Shown: positions 1 through 11,397, counted from the first letter of the stretch. The stretch: 47,783 nucleotides of DNA from Deinococcus ruber (GCF_014648095.1 NZ_BMQL01000035.1:1-47783); one strand, 5' to 3'. The notes: generated by a model from the sequence alone, not told the origin. Numbers and translations: made by a program.

Positions 1-86
1 CCCGTCAGACCCTCTTCCATTGGTGGCCTTTGTGCAGGAATTAATCGGAATCCGTATAAGTTACTTTTTTTCCTTCACGGGCCGCT

Positions 87-98
87 TATCTTCTGCAC
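87..98 (+). promoter_or_regulatory. Leaderless-type -10 box for the first gene
   Basis: TATCTT at 87-92 is followed by 6 nt and then the ATG at 99. This spacing puts the transcription start at or next to the start codon. There is no Shine-Dalgarno sequence. No convincing -35 box is seen. Confidence 0.5.
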
Positions 99-809
99 AT
101 GGATGTTTCCCGCGATCTGTCTTTGACTCTGCGCCAGCTGCGTGACCAGGGAATCCTTGACCGTCAGACCGTCACAGCTGCCCGCGAGCATGTCGGAGCC
201 GCCGGAATCGAACAGACCACCACGCTGGAGCGGATTATTGCGGTGGGCCGCAGCCAGCCGAGTATCAGTCATGCACTGGAGCGCATTGCCCACACGCTGG
301 AACACCACGACACTGGCACCTCGGCCAGCGATACCCGCGAGCTGCTGGAAATCAGCCGAGATCAGTTCCAGACGGTGCAGCAGCTCAAGGAGATCGTGGT
401 CGGAGCGCTCCAGACCGTGACCGAAACGCCGATTGACCAGATCAGTGCGGCGGTGCTGCGCGAGATCGACCTGAGCGCCAAACAGCAGCTGAGCGATCTG
501 GAACACCTGGTCGCACAGGTGCAGCAGCGCACGGCGTCTCGGCCACAGGTCGAGGTGCTCGAAGAGGTCGGCGAAGAGGTTCACGCTGCATTACAGGCTA
601 TCGAGCAGCAGGAAGCGCACGGACAGATGGAGTCGCTGGGCCAGGCGGGGAAAGATGTGGCGGCGCAGATCGCGGCGCTCGATCAGGTCTCGCCCGAGGA
701 GCAGATCAGGGCGCTGGAGGACATGGCACAGGCAGCCCAGGAGCAGGCTGACGCCCTGAAAGCGCAGGTGACCGAGCAGACCCCGGACGCGCCGCACAGC
801 CAGAACTGA
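99..809 (+). CDS. Hypothetical coiled-coil protein
   Basis: A 236-residue soluble protein of unknown function. It has no signal peptide or membrane segment. Most of it, roughly residues 75-225, is rich in Glu, Gln, Ala and Leu with heptad-like spacing, so long amphipathic helices or a coiled coil are likely; the C-terminal ~15 residues look disordered. The start is fixed by the -10 box 6 nt upstream of the ATG. A weak hairpin follows the stop and the next gene begins 97 nt later. I recognise no catalytic motif. A structural or scaffolding role is a guess from composition only. Confidence 0.75.
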   Translation: MDVSRDLSLTLRQLRDQGILDRQTVTAAREHVGAAGIEQTTTLERIIAVGRSQPSISHALERIAHTLEHHDTGTSASDTRELLEISRDQFQTVQQLKEIVVGALQTVTETPIDQISAAVLREIDLSAKQQLSDLEHLVAQVQQRTASRPQVEVLEEVGEEVHAALQAIEQQEAHGQMESLGQAGKDVAAQIAALDQVSPEEQIRALEDMAQAAQEQADALKAQVTEQTPDAPHSQN

Positions 810-815
810 GCCGAA

Positions 816-848
816 CAACAGAAGCCCCAGGAACGCGGCCTTCTGTTG
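816..848 (+). terminator. Hairpin after the coiled-coil gene
   Basis: CAACAGAAG (816-824) pairs with CTTCTGTTG (840-848) across a 15-nt loop. There is no T-run, so intrinsic termination is uncertain. Confidence 0.35.
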
Positions 849-906
849 CCGGATGCTCTAGGATGAGCTGCGGCTGTGCAGCTTCCTCGGCAGCTTCGGA
901 ACCACG

Positions 907-1839
907 ATGACTCCAGACACGCCCTCTCCGCTGCAACAGGCCCTCGATGCTGGCCTCAGCCGCCAGACTGCCGCGCTGTGTGCGCTGGTGCTGGCGCAGT
1001 ATCCGGTCGATACTGCCCAGGTCGAGCAGCCGGAGAGCAATTTTCTGGAGCTGTACGCGGCAGCCAAAAGGTACGCCGGAAGTTTTCAGCAGAGCCTGGA
1101 GCGCTTTGGAAACACCGTCGGGTTTCCGGCCCAGAGTCGTCCGGGCGGCGTCAAGAGCCTCGACCGGATCGTCGAGAAATACCAGGGCGATAACCGCCTG
1201 TTGCCGCTCGACATGCTGGCGGGCAAGGTGGTGGTGCCGACGCTTCAGGCGCTGTACAGCGTCGCGGCGCAGGTGGGCGCAGCCTTCGAGGTGGTGGCAT
1301 ACCGCGACCGTCTGCTGAGGCCCCAGAAGAGCGGCTACCGCGACCTGCACTTCATCGTGAACGTGTCGGGCCATTACGCCGAACTCAAGATCATGCACCA
1401 GTTCTTCGATTCGGTGGACGGCTACGAGCACCGCCTGTACGAGATCCGGCGGAGTCTGGAAATACGGGCGCAGCCGGTCGGCCTGAGCGGCCCGGAGGTA
1501 TATCCGGTGCTGGAATCGGTTGAGCCGCTGGTGCTCGATACGCTGGAAGACACCAGCCGCGAACTCTTCGAGAAAGCCTGGCTGATGGTGCTGGGCCGCG
1601 AGGCCGGAGAGCTGCCGGTGGTGAAGTATTACCTGCTGGGGCAGGTGCCGGTGAAGCTGGAAGAGCGGCCCGGCGAGGGTGCAGCGCTGGTGGCCTTCGA
1701 TCCGCTGCGCGGGGGCTACGTGGCCGACGCCCGCTATTACAGCGCCATCAAGCGCGAAGACCGCGAGCCGGTACGCGAAATCTCGGCAGCGGAATTCGAG
1801 CAGCAGGTGGAGCGACTGAAACAGGAAGGGGCAGAATAA
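907..1839 (+). CDS. RelA/SpoT-like nucleotidyltransferase-fold protein
   Basis: A 310-residue soluble protein resembling the synthetase domain of RelA/SpoT enzymes, which make (p)ppGpp from ATP and GTP/GDP. Visible landmarks are KSLDRIVEKY near residue 80, then LDMLAGKVVV, then KSGYRDLHFIV around residue 140, then AELKIMHQ and GYEHRLYE. The GYRDLH block matches the family's GYQSLH substrate loop, and the Glu of AELKIMH sits where the metal-binding Glu of the family's VEIQIRT is. The usual GxR after the first strand is here AGKVVV, so activity may be altered. There is no HD hydrolase, TGS or ACT domain, so it is closer in size to small alarmone synthetases plus about 100 extra C-terminal residues. 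The ATG lacks a good ribosome site. A different nucleotidyltransferase role is possible. Confidence 0.6.
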   Translation: MTPDTPSPLQQALDAGLSRQTAALCALVLAQYPVDTAQVEQPESNFLELYAAAKRYAGSFQQSLERFGNTVGFPAQSRPGGVKSLDRIVEKYQGDNRLLPLDMLAGKVVVPTLQALYSVAAQVGAAFEVVAYRDRLLRPQKSGYRDLHFIVNVSGHYAELKIMHQFFDSVDGYEHRLYEIRRSLEIRAQPVGLSGPEVYPVLESVEPLVLDTLEDTSRELFEKAWLMVLGREAGELPVVKYYLLGQVPVKLEERPGEGAALVAFDPLRGGYVADARYYSAIKREDREPVREISAAEFEQQVERLKQEGAE

Positions 1840-1925
1840 AAAGGTGTAATCTGTCACCAGCGTAGCATTTTCCGGGGCTTGCAGCTATCTGCCATGTGGC
1901 CCATGTGAGCGTCTGGACTGCCGCC

Positions 1926-1938
1926 TACACTGAAGCGT
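1926..1938 (+). promoter_or_regulatory. Leaderless-type -10 box for the MFS gene
   Basis: TACACT at 1926-1931, then 7 nt, then ATG at 1939. Confidence 0.5.
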
Positions 1939-3186
1939 ATGCGTGCCAATCGCCCTGCTGCCCTGGTCTTCATCCTGATCACCCTGCTGATCGACGTGAT
2001 GGGACTGGGCCTGATCATCCCGGTCTTTCCCAACCTGATCAAGCTGCTGTCGGGTTCCGAGACGGCAGGCGCACAGATGCTGGGCATCTTTACCGCTGTC
2101 TACGCGGTGATGCAGTTCATCTTCGCGCCGATTCTGGGCGCACTCAGCGACCGGTATGGGCGGCGACCGGTGCTGCTGCTCAGTCTGCTGGGCGTGGGCC
2201 TGGACTATCTGCTGCTGTATTTCGCTCCCAGTCTGGGCTGGCTGTTCGTGGGGCGCGTCATCGCGGGTATTACCGGAGCGAGCATCACCGTTGCCAACGC
2301 CTACGTTGCCGATGTGACCAAGCCGGAAGACCGCGCCCGCAACTTCGGACTGGTGGGCGCGACCTTCGGCGTCGGGTTCATTCTGGGGCCAGCGCTGGGC
2401 GGTCTGCTGGGCAACCTCGACCTGCGCCTGCCGTTCGCCTTTGCCGCCGGGCTATCGCTGCTGAACGCCGCCTACGGCTATTTCGTGCTGCCCGAATCGG
2501 TGACGGCGCAGACACGCGGCAAAGCGCTGGGGCGCGAGGTCTTCAATCCGCTGGCTCCGCTGCGCGACCTGGGCCGCTATCCACTGGTGCGGAATCTGGC
2601 CCTCACCTTCGTCCTGATCGGGCTGGCGCAGCAGGTGATCTTCAGTACCTGGGTGCTGTTCACCGAGAGCGTGCTGAACTGGACACCCGCCCAGAACGGT
2701 GTGGCTCTGGCGGTGGTGGGGCTGCTGTCAGCTATCACCCAGGCGCTGCTGGTGGCCCCGGCGATGCGGCTGCTGGGAGAACGCGGCGCGATCTTCGCGG
2801 GCCTGACGCTGGGCACCGTGCAGTATGTAGTGCTGGGAGCGGCCCGCAGCGGGGCGATGTTGTACGGCTCGATTCTGGTGGGCAGTCTGGCGGGCATCGG
2901 TGGCCCGGCCATCCAGGGCCTGATCAGCCGCAGTGTGGATGCCCGCGAGCAGGGACGCGTGCAGGGCGCACTCGCCAGTGTCAACAGTCTGGTGGGCGTG
3001 GTCGGGCCACTGGCCGCCACCTGGATTTTCGCCTACTTCAACCGCCCGGACGCCGACCCCAGGATTCCCGGCGCAGCCTTTTACATGGCCGCCGTCTTCT
3101 CGCTGCTGGGCACCATTCTGGCAGGAGTGGTGCTGCGGCGCATGCCAGCTGCGATGCGCGGGAAAGCACCCACACCCGACGCCTGA
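1939..3186 (+). CDS. MFS efflux transporter, TetA-like
   Basis: A 415-residue inner-membrane protein with about 12 predicted membrane segments. The first segment carries [14 protein letters not shown], typical of the TetA/drug:H+ antiporter 1 group, and the cytoplasmic loop after segment 2 carries the MFS motif A as [15 protein letters not shown] conserved-looking GPALGGLLG follows in segment 5. Family knowledge suggests proton-driven export of small drugs; the substrate cannot be read from the sequence. The gene has its own leaderless-type promoter and is followed by hicDH on the same strand with an 85-nt gap, so it is probably transcribed separately. No regulator gene adjoins it. Confidence 0.88.
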   Translation: MRANRPAALVFILITLLIDVMGLGLIIPVFPNLIKLLSGSETAGAQMLGIFTAVYAVMQFIFAPILGALSDRYGRRPVLLLSLLGVGLDYLLLYFAPSLGWLFVGRVIAGITGASITVANAYVADVTKPEDRARNFGLVGATFGVGFILGPALGGLLGNLDLRLPFAFAAGLSLLNAAYGYFVLPESVTAQTRGKALGREVFNPLAPLRDLGRYPLVRNLALTFVLIGLAQQVIFSTWVLFTESVLNWTPAQNGVALAVVGLLSAITQALLVAPAMRLLGERGAIFAGLTLGTVQYVVLGAARSGAMLYGSILVGSLAGIGGPAIQGLISRSVDAREQGRVQGALASVNSLVGVVGPLAATWIFAYFNRPDADPRIPGAAFYMAAVFSLLGTILAGVVLRRMPAAMRGKAPTPDA

Positions 3187-3271
3187 AGCGTTGCCCGTTC
3201 CTCTGCCAGTGACGCCCCTTACATTCATGGCAGCGGGCAGCGGCAGGAATATGGTTTAGACTGCCTTCACT

Positions 3272-4273
<1,002 letters not shown>

Positions 4274-4284
4274 GATACACCAGC

Positions 4285-4329
4285 GCCGGGAGCCAGTCGG
4301 GGCGATCACCCTGCTGGCTCCCGGCTTTT
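4285..4329 (+). terminator. Intrinsic terminator after hicDH
   Basis: A perfect 12-bp stem, GCCGGGAGCCAG (4285-4296) with CTGGCTCCCGGC (4314-4325), is followed directly by TTTTATT. Confidence 0.9.
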
Positions 4330-4332
4330 ATT

Positions 4333-4675
4333 GGCATCAGCACCGTGCAGGCGCAGCCCCAGCCACCTTCCGACTGACATGTCAGCCGCAGTTCTGCAAC
4401 AATGCAGCTCTGTGTCATGCGGGATTTTCCCTTGTCAGAAAGGTGTGAGTTCATTCATGATGAACTCAGGTCTGAAATACTGCTGCCAGAAGTGATCCTA
4501 ACCGCTGGAACATGCCCTGCGCTTCCGTATCCTTTCCGAGCAGCGCTCTTGCCCACTTCGTCCACGCTGTTTCTGTTCGCAGGCGTCCAGCAGGCTCAGG
4601 ACATTTCGTGAATATGAGAAACCGACCCTGATTTTATGAGCATCTGCTAAACCAAGTTGGATTCCCGGAGGCTGA
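4333..4675 (+). promoter_or_regulatory. Intergenic control region upstream of the pilus operon
   Basis: About 340 bp without a recognisable gene. It contains a 12-bp perfect palindrome, CTGACATGTCAG (4374-4385), and a 9-bp-arm inverted repeat, TGAGTTCAT / ATGAACTCA around TCATG (4446-4468). A TTGTCA at 4432-4437 could be a -35 box with CATGAT (4456-4461) as a poor -10 box inside the second palindrome. Unlike most genes here, pilM has a real Shine-Dalgarno sequence (CGGAGG ending about 6 nt before the ATG) and so a long leader. The exact promoter is not determined. Confidence 0.4.
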
Positions 4676-5846
<1,171 letters not shown>

Positions 5847-5854
<8 letters not shown>

Positions 5855-6605
5855 GATCAACCTGCTGCCAGCGCAGTACCGCAAACGCACTGAACCCAAC
5901 GTCTGGCGCTACGCCACCCTTGCCGTACCGGTCGTGGCGGTGCTGGGCGTCCTGGCCTTCACGGTCTATCAGAACACCCTCCTGGGCAACATCCAGAAAG
6001 ACCTCGACGCGGTCAACGGTGAAATCTCGGCGCTGGAAACTGACAAGCGTGAATACGACGACCTGAATCGCCAGAAAACCGATCTGGAGAAGACGACGCA
6101 GGTGGCTCAGAGCTTGCAGGCCACCAAGACCTACTGGTCGTCGGATCTGGCCCGCTTCGTCAATGCGCTGCCCTCCGGCGGCGACGTGGCCCTGAGCAGC
6201 CTGACTATCCGGGCCGTCGATCCCACGACCCAGACCAATCTGGCGGCGGCAGGCACGTACAACGGCAAGCCCGTGACCAAAGAATTCGATCTGGCCGGGC
6301 AGGCCAAGAGCAGCCAGGCGCTGGTGACCTTTCTGAACAGCTTCGAAAGTAATCCCAACTTCGGCGTGGACTTCAAGAGCGCCCAGCGTGCTCCTGACGC
6401 CACGCCTGCTTCGGGCAGCACGCCCGCGAGCAGTACCGCTTCCAGTGGCACCGATGGCGTGCCGTATACCTTCAATGCCACGGTGGGTCTGCTGGGGCAG
6501 GCGACACCCGCCTCGGGTACTCCTGGCAGCACGCCCGGTGCCGCAAGCCCGGCCCCCGGCGCTCCGGCAGCACCCGCCCCGGCAGGAGGGTCGAATGTCC
6601 GTTAA
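5847..6605 (+). CDS. pilN: Type IV pilus assembly protein PilN
   Basis: A bitopic inner-membrane protein of about 252 residues. I chose the GTG at 5847, inside the end of pilM, because translation from it begins (M)VEINLLPAQYRKR, the classical PilN tail that docks into PilM, and AGGGGT lies 10 nt upstream. An in-frame GTG at 5835 is the alternative. A short cytoplasmic tail is followed by one membrane segment (about residues 22-42), a coiled coil (about 45-85) and a ferredoxin-like periplasmic domain. The last ~40 residues are a Pro/Ala/Gly/Ser-rich tail, unusual for PilN and similar in composition to the next two proteins. Confidence 0.92.
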
Positions 6606-7233
6606 GCTCTCGCCCCGCGACACCTTTCTCGTGGTGCTCCTGGTGTGCATCCTCGGCATCGTGGCGTGGTATTTCCTGTATTACCAGTCGCGCAACCAGG
6701 AGATCTCCGACGCCCAGTTCAATCTCGACACCCGCAACGCCACCCTGCTGACGTACCGCAGTGCCCAGAGCGCTCTGCCCGCCCTGAGAACCGAGGTGGC
6801 AGGCCTTCAGGTGCAGCGCGACGCCTTCTTCCAGGCATTGCCGCAGACCGCCAATATCGGCAGCGTCATCGCCGCGATCCGGCAGACTGTGGCGGTTGCC
6901 AGCGGTGAACTGAACTCGGTCACGGTCTCGACCGCCGCGACTCCTGGCCTGCCCACAGGCGTGCGGCCCATCGGCCTAAACCTGACCGTGTCGGCCCGCT
7001 TCCAGCCCACCTTCCAGATGCTGCGCTCGCTGGAGACCATGAGCCGCTTCTCGAACGTCAGCAATGTGTCGCTGGCCCTGCCCGCACCCGACAGCACCGA
7101 TCCCAAGCTGAATACCAACATGCTCCTGACCGTCTACACCTTCGACCCCAGCCAGGCAGGTCTCAGCGCCACCCCGGGCGCACCGGCTGCGGCCCCCAGT
7201 GCACCGGCAACCACGCCGGGAGGTGTGCGGTGA
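6595..7233 (+). CDS. pilO: Type IV pilus assembly protein PilO
   Basis: A 212-residue bitopic membrane protein that forms a heterodimer with PilN. The ATG at 6595 overlaps the last 11 bp of pilN and is preceded by GGAGGG. Residues ~11-30 (FLVVLLVCILGIVAWYFLYY) are the membrane segment, followed by a coiled coil and then a ferredoxin-like fold (residues ~90-185) in which FFQALPQTANIGSVIAAIR is typical of PilO. The C-terminus is a short Ala/Pro/Thr-rich tail. Confidence 0.92.
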   Translation: MSVKLSPRDTFLVVLLVCILGIVAWYFLYYQSRNQEISDAQFNLDTRNATLLTYRSAQSALPALRTEVAGLQVQRDAFFQALPQTANIGSVIAAIRQTVAVASGELNSVTVSTAATPGLPTGVRPIGLNLTVSARFQPTFQMLRSLETMSRFSNVSNVSLALPAPDSTDPKLNTNMLLTVYTFDPSQAGLSATPGAPAAAPSAPATTPGGVR

Positions 7234-8894
7234 GCGATCCTTCCAATAAGCTCTCACTCGACAAGAGCAGCGAGACCGATACCAGCGGCGTTCGCGCCCC
7301 CTCGCGGTTCCAGCTGTCCAGAGAGATGAAAATCCTGCTGGGATTCCTGGCGCTCGCGGGGGCAGTGGGCGGCTGGTACGTACTGAACAGCAGCCCCACC
7401 CCTGCCGACACCGCCGTCACCACCCCAGTGACGCCCAATCCAACTACGTCCACAACGGTCACGCCCACCCCCGGTACACCCACTCCCACGACACCCAGCC
7501 CCGATTCCTCTGGCGCTGGCAGCACCACCACGACCACCACACCGGGCGGCGCAACTGGCTCGACTGGCGGAACGACCGGAGTGGGCAACAGCAGCACCAC
7601 CACGACCACTCCTGCTGCCGGAAGCGGCCCGGTCACGGTCCCGGAAGTCCCCTTCCTGACAGCTGCCGGGTCTGACGCGGCCACCCAGCCAGACGGCACG
7701 CCCGCTGCTCCCAGCGGCATCAATCCTGCTGATCCGCTGGCCGTCGTGCCCACCAGCAACCCCTTTACCCCGCTGAAGGTGATCAATCCGAACGCCACCG
7801 CCTCGGCAGGGGTTCCGGTCCAGACGCAGCAGCCCAGCGCGGCAGCGACCCTCCCGACCAACAGTCAGCCGAGTCAACCGGTCGCCAACGTGCCGTCTCT
7901 CAGCCCTGCTGGAGCCATTCCGCTGCCCAGCGTGCCCGTCGGCGGAGTCGGCAATGGCAACAGCAACAGCGGAGGCGTCACCCTCACCAACACTGGGCGC
8001 GGCAGCACCAGTGCGGCGACAGGCGCGACAGCAGGCCTGAGCACCACCGCCCCGGCGACGCCCATCCCAAGCTTGAATACCGGCGGGCCGATCGCGCTAC
8101 CTAGCGTGCCGCTCGGGGGCGTGCCAGCCATTCCGACAGTGCCGACAGCAGGTGCGCCCAACACCACGCCTCTTCCGGGTGTGCCGGGCGCGACGACTGG
8201 CAGCGGCGGAACCACCTCGACCGCCAGCGCGGGCAATGGCAACGGTGCTGGCAGCAGCGCGGCGGGAAATGGCAGTGGCAGCACGCCAGCAAGCGGCACC
8301 CCGGCAAACGGCCAGGGCAGCGCGGCGACTACACCGCCTGTCAAGCCGCCCAAGCCTGTGATTCCGCCCGTGGTGGGCATCAATTCGCCTGCCCTCAGCA
8401 GCCTGAAGCTCAATACCCCCACCAGCGTGAGCGGCCTGAGTCTGCCCAGTGCAGCGGGCACCACGAACGGCAACGGCGCGGCAGGGACTCCAGCGGCTGG
8501 CACCACCGATACGGCGGGTACGACAGCGGCGGGCAGCACTGGCACTCCGGCAACCGGCCAGAGCGGCAGCACGGCGGCGGCGGCGGTCAACTCCAGCATT
8601 GTTCAGCCGGGCGTGGTCACGCAGTTCGGCAGCGACAATGCCCCGGTCACGCCTACCCTCAGCCCACTTGATCAGCTCATCCAGAGCCGCGATCTGGTCT
8701 TCAATGCGGTGGTGCTCGGCCCGGTCAATACCGCCATCTTCAAAACCAATCAGGGCTTCCTGGTGGTTCCAACCGGACAGACCCTTCAGGACAGCGACGT
8801 AGTGCTGAAAGAAGTGACGGACAGCAGCGTCACCCTGAGCCTGGGCAACGAATCCAAGACCCTCGAACTCGACAAATCGAAAGGTGAGCCATGA
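7230..8894 (+). CDS. PilW/PilP-like pilus alignment protein with a very long low-complexity linker
   Basis: A 554-residue bitopic protein that starts at a GTG overlapping the pilO stop by 4 bp. Residues 1-33 are cytoplasmic and ~34-52 are a membrane segment (ILLGFLALAGAVGGWYVL). About 425 residues (53-477) are almost entirely Thr, Ser, Pro, Gly, Ala and Asn, with recurring PLPSVPVGG-like and TTTTT blocks. The last ~75 residues (478-554) form a compact beta-rich domain (VFNAVVLGPVNTAIF, GFLVVPTGQTLQDSDVVL) that resembles the secretin-binding beta domain of PilP. In Thermus the gene at this place is PilW. Position and layout support an inner-membrane-to-secretin connector; the linker is long enough to cross a thick periplasm. 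The assignment rests on context and fold likeness, not a family motif. Confidence 0.7.
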   Translation: MSDPSNKLSLDKSSETDTSGVRAPSRFQLSREMKILLGFLALAGAVGGWYVLNSSPTPADTAVTTPVTPNPTTSTTVTPTPGTPTPTTPSPDSSGAGSTTTTTTPGGATGSTGGTTGVGNSSTTTTTPAAGSGPVTVPEVPFLTAAGSDAATQPDGTPAAPSGINPADPLAVVPTSNPFTPLKVINPNATASAGVPVQTQQPSAAATLPTNSQPSQPVANVPSLSPAGAIPLPSVPVGGVGNGNSNSGGVTLTNTGRGSTSAATGATAGLSTTAPATPIPSLNTGGPIALPSVPLGGVPAIPTVPTAGAPNTTPLPGVPGATTGSGGTTSTASAGNGNGAGSSAAGNGSGSTPASGTPANGQGSAATTPPVKPPKPVIPPVVGINSPALSSLKLNTPTSVSGLSLPSAAGTTNGNGAAGTPAAGTTDTAGTTAAGSTGTPATGQSGSTAAAAVNSSIVQPGVVTQFGSDNAPVTPTLSPLDQLIQSRDLVFNAVVLGPVNTAIFKTNQGFLVVPTGQTLQDSDVVLKEVTDSSVTLSLGNESKTLELDKSKGEP

Positions 8895-11338
8895 AGAAAC
8901 GTAGCCTGACCCTCCTGATGACCATTGCGCTCGGTCTCGCAAGCGTGCCCCAGGTGAGCGCCCAGAGCACAGCTGCACCCGCTACGCCTGCCGTAGACAC
9001 TCCGGGCGCACCTGTGTCGGGCCTGCCAAGTGCTGCCGATCCTCGACTGGCAACGGCCAATGTGAGCCTTGAGATCGGCACCTACAGTGGGCCGCTGTCT
9101 TCGCTGCTGGCGGCCATCGCCCGGTCGGCGGGCTACGACGTGATCTTCGAGACCAACGTAGACGCCCTGAGCAGTGCAGGGACGGCAGCCACCGCGCCCG
9201 CAAGTGGCCTGGGCACGGCACCTGCCACCACGGCGAGCGCCCCGGCCAGCAGCAAGCCGGTGGTCTACAACTTCAAGAACACGCCCTTCAATCAGGTCTG
9301 GCCGCTGCTGATGGACATTTACGGCCTGACCTACGAAACCACCATGCTGGGCACCAGCCCGGTGCTGCGGGTGGGCGTCAAACCGATTCAGCAGATCATC
9401 CGCCTGCCCGCTGCCCTCGATGCCAGCAAGGTCAGCGACCAGTTGCGGCGGGCCTTCGGGTCGGTGGTGCGTACCAGCCTGACGCAGCAGGTGCCTAACA
9501 CGGCAGCGGGCGCGGCAGCAGGCTCCACCACCAGCTCTGTGACGTCCGGCGAAGAGGTCGTGCTCGACTCGCCCACCCTGAAAATCGTGCCCGAGCCGTC
9601 GTCGAACAGCATCATCGTGCGCGGCACCAACACCGAGGTGCTTCAGGTGCAGGCGCTGGCCTCCCAGATCATCACGGCCCAGCCGACCGGCCTCGCGCCC
9701 ACCGCCCCCGATCCGACGGTTCAGACGATCTACACCGTCAAGGGCACACCGGACACCCTCCCCGGCGTGCTGAAAGCCCAGTACCCGGCCCTCACCGTCA
9801 CACCTGTCGGGCAACGCCTGATTCTGAGCGGCCCGAAAACCCAGGTAGACGCCGCGACGACGCTGCTCGGCACGATTGACGCCGAAGACACCACACAGAC
9901 GACGTATACCGTCAAGGGATCGCCTGCCAACGTTGTGACGTTGCTGACGGCACAGTTCCCCACGCTGAAGGTCACTCCTGCCGGACAGAGCGGCCTGCTG
10001 GTCATCTCCGGACCTCAGGCTCAGGTCAGTACGGCACTGTCACTGCTGGGAACTGTGGATGTCGCAGCCGCAGCGCCCACGCAGAACACCCAGAAGATCT
10101 ACAGCGTGGTGGGGCAACAGGCCGATATCGTGGCGCTGCTGGCGGCCCAGTACCCCGACCTGAAGGTGACGCCGGTCGGTCAGACCAAGCAACTGGTGCT
10201 GGCGGGCACTCAGCCGCAGATCGATTCGGCTCTTGCCCTGCTCGCCAGCGTGGACAAGTCAGTTCCGCTGGTGACTGGCCCGGTCATCGTCCAGAAGGTC
10301 TTCCCGCTGACCAATGCCAGCGCCGACGATCTGAAAACCGTGCTGGAAGGCACCCTGGCCCGCGACGTGACGAACACCGGACTGGTCGGCAACGCCACGC
10401 CGATTATGCAGGCCGACGGCACCACCGTGATTCAGCTGCCCACGACCGCCCCGACAGGCACGGCAACCAGCAGCGCCACCGGGACCGGCGCGGCAGCGGG
10501 GGCAGCGACCAACACTCAGGCGACCATCATCGCCGACAAGCGCAGCAACACCCTGATCGTGCGCGGCACACAGACGCAGGTCGACCAGGTTGCGCAGCTC
10601 ATTCCCAGCCTGGATGTGCGGGTGCCTCAGGTCAACCTTCAGGTTCGCATCCAGGAGATCAACGAAACCGCGTCGCGTTCGCTGGGCGTCGACTGGAAGG
10701 CCGGATTTGGGAACTTCGTGGTCAATGTGGCCTCGAAAGCCGTGAGTGCCATCTTCGATCCGACGCAGGCGCTGGTGGGCTTCAACCTGGGCGCGACCCT
10801 GAATGCGCTGGAGAATCAGGGCATGACCAAGCGCGTGTACGACGGCGCGGTCACGATGCAGAGCGGTCAGCGCTCGCTGGGCGGGAGCGGCGATACCCAG
10901 AACGCTTCGAGTGGAGCTGCCGCCCACATCCAGTCGGGCGGGCGCATCGAGCTGAACATTCCCTCGACCGGAGCCAACGTTCCCGCGATTCAGAAGCAGA
11001 TCGACTACGGTGTGACGCTCGACTTCTTCAATCCGCAGGTCGCCCCCGACGGCACCATCACGGTGAGGGTGGCAGGTAAGGTGGCGGGGCAGCCAGACAG
11101 CCTGACCAACATCAATCTGATCAATTACACCAACAGCGAGGCGCAGACCACCATCACCTTCAAGGCGGGCGAGACGGTGCTGCTCAGCGGTCTGCTGGGC
11201 AACGACCAGAGCACCACCACTGCGGGTGTGCCGTTCCTGTCGAGCATCCCGGTGATCGGAACGCTGTTCGGCACTCAGACCACCAAGAGCACCAAGAGTC
11301 AGCTGCTGATCGTGATTACCGGCAACGTCCTGCAATAA
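8891..11338 (+). CDS. pilQ: Type IV pilus secretin PilQ
   Basis: An 815-residue outer-envelope secretin through which the pilus passes. The ATG overlaps the upstream stop as ATGA. A signal peptide covers residues 1-24 (ending VSA). An N0/STN-like segment lies near 55-90. Residues ~277-460 hold three tandem ~65-residue repeats, each starting (I/T)Y(T/S)VxG and containing AQ(Y/F)PxLxVTPxGQ, which are modified N-domains. The secretin core starts near residue 577 (VPQVNLQVRIQEINE) and includes the pore signature VPFLSSIPVIGTLFG close to the C-terminus. Thermus PilQ also has an extended periplasmic stack of such rings. The gene closes the operon and is followed by a hairpin. Confidence 0.96.
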   Translation: MKKRSLTLLMTIALGLASVPQVSAQSTAAPATPAVDTPGAPVSGLPSAADPRLATANVSLEIGTYSGPLSSLLAAIARSAGYDVIFETNVDALSSAGTAATAPASGLGTAPATTASAPASSKPVVYNFKNTPFNQVWPLLMDIYGLTYETTMLGTSPVLRVGVKPIQQIIRLPAALDASKVSDQLRRAFGSVVRTSLTQQVPNTAAGAAAGSTTSSVTSGEEVVLDSPTLKIVPEPSSNSIIVRGTNTEVLQVQALASQIITAQPTGLAPTAPDPTVQTIYTVKGTPDTLPGVLKAQYPALTVTPVGQRLILSGPKTQVDAATTLLGTIDAEDTTQTTYTVKGSPANVVTLLTAQFPTLKVTPAGQSGLLVISGPQAQVSTALSLLGTVDVAAAAPTQNTQKIYSVVGQQADIVALLAAQYPDLKVTPVGQTKQLVLAGTQPQIDSALALLASVDKSVPLVTGPVIVQKVFPLTNASADDLKTVLEGTLARDVTNTGLVGNATPIMQADGTTVIQLPTTAPTGTATSSATGTGAAAGAATNTQATIIADKRSNTLIVRGTQTQVDQVAQLIPSLDVRVPQVNLQVRIQEINETASRSLGVDWKAGFGNFVVNVASKAVSAIFDPTQALVGFNLGATLNALENQGMTKRVYDGAVTMQSGQRSLGGSGDTQNASSGAAAHIQSGGRIELNIPSTGANVPAIQKQIDYGVTLDFFNPQVAPDGTITVRVAGKVAGQPDSLTNINLINYTNSEAQTTITFKAGETVLLSGLLGNDQSTTTAGVPFLSSIPVIGTLFGTQTTKSTKSQLLIVITGNVLQ

Positions 11339-11367
11339 CACACCCACACACACAGCAACATCAACGC

Positions 11368-11397
11368 GACGAGGCAGCCTTCCAACCCTGCCTCGTC
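11368..11397 (+). terminator. Hairpin after pilQ
   Basis: A perfect 10-bp stem, GACGAGGCAG with CTGCCTCGTC, and a 10-nt loop. There is no T-run, but its place 30 nt after the pilQ stop suits an operon end. Confidence 0.55.

Noticed and set aside
7400..8600. Possible CRISPR or satellite array in the pilus connector gene
   Set aside because: The repetition is codon-level Thr/Pro/Gly/Ser low complexity within an open reading frame, without fixed spacing or identical units.
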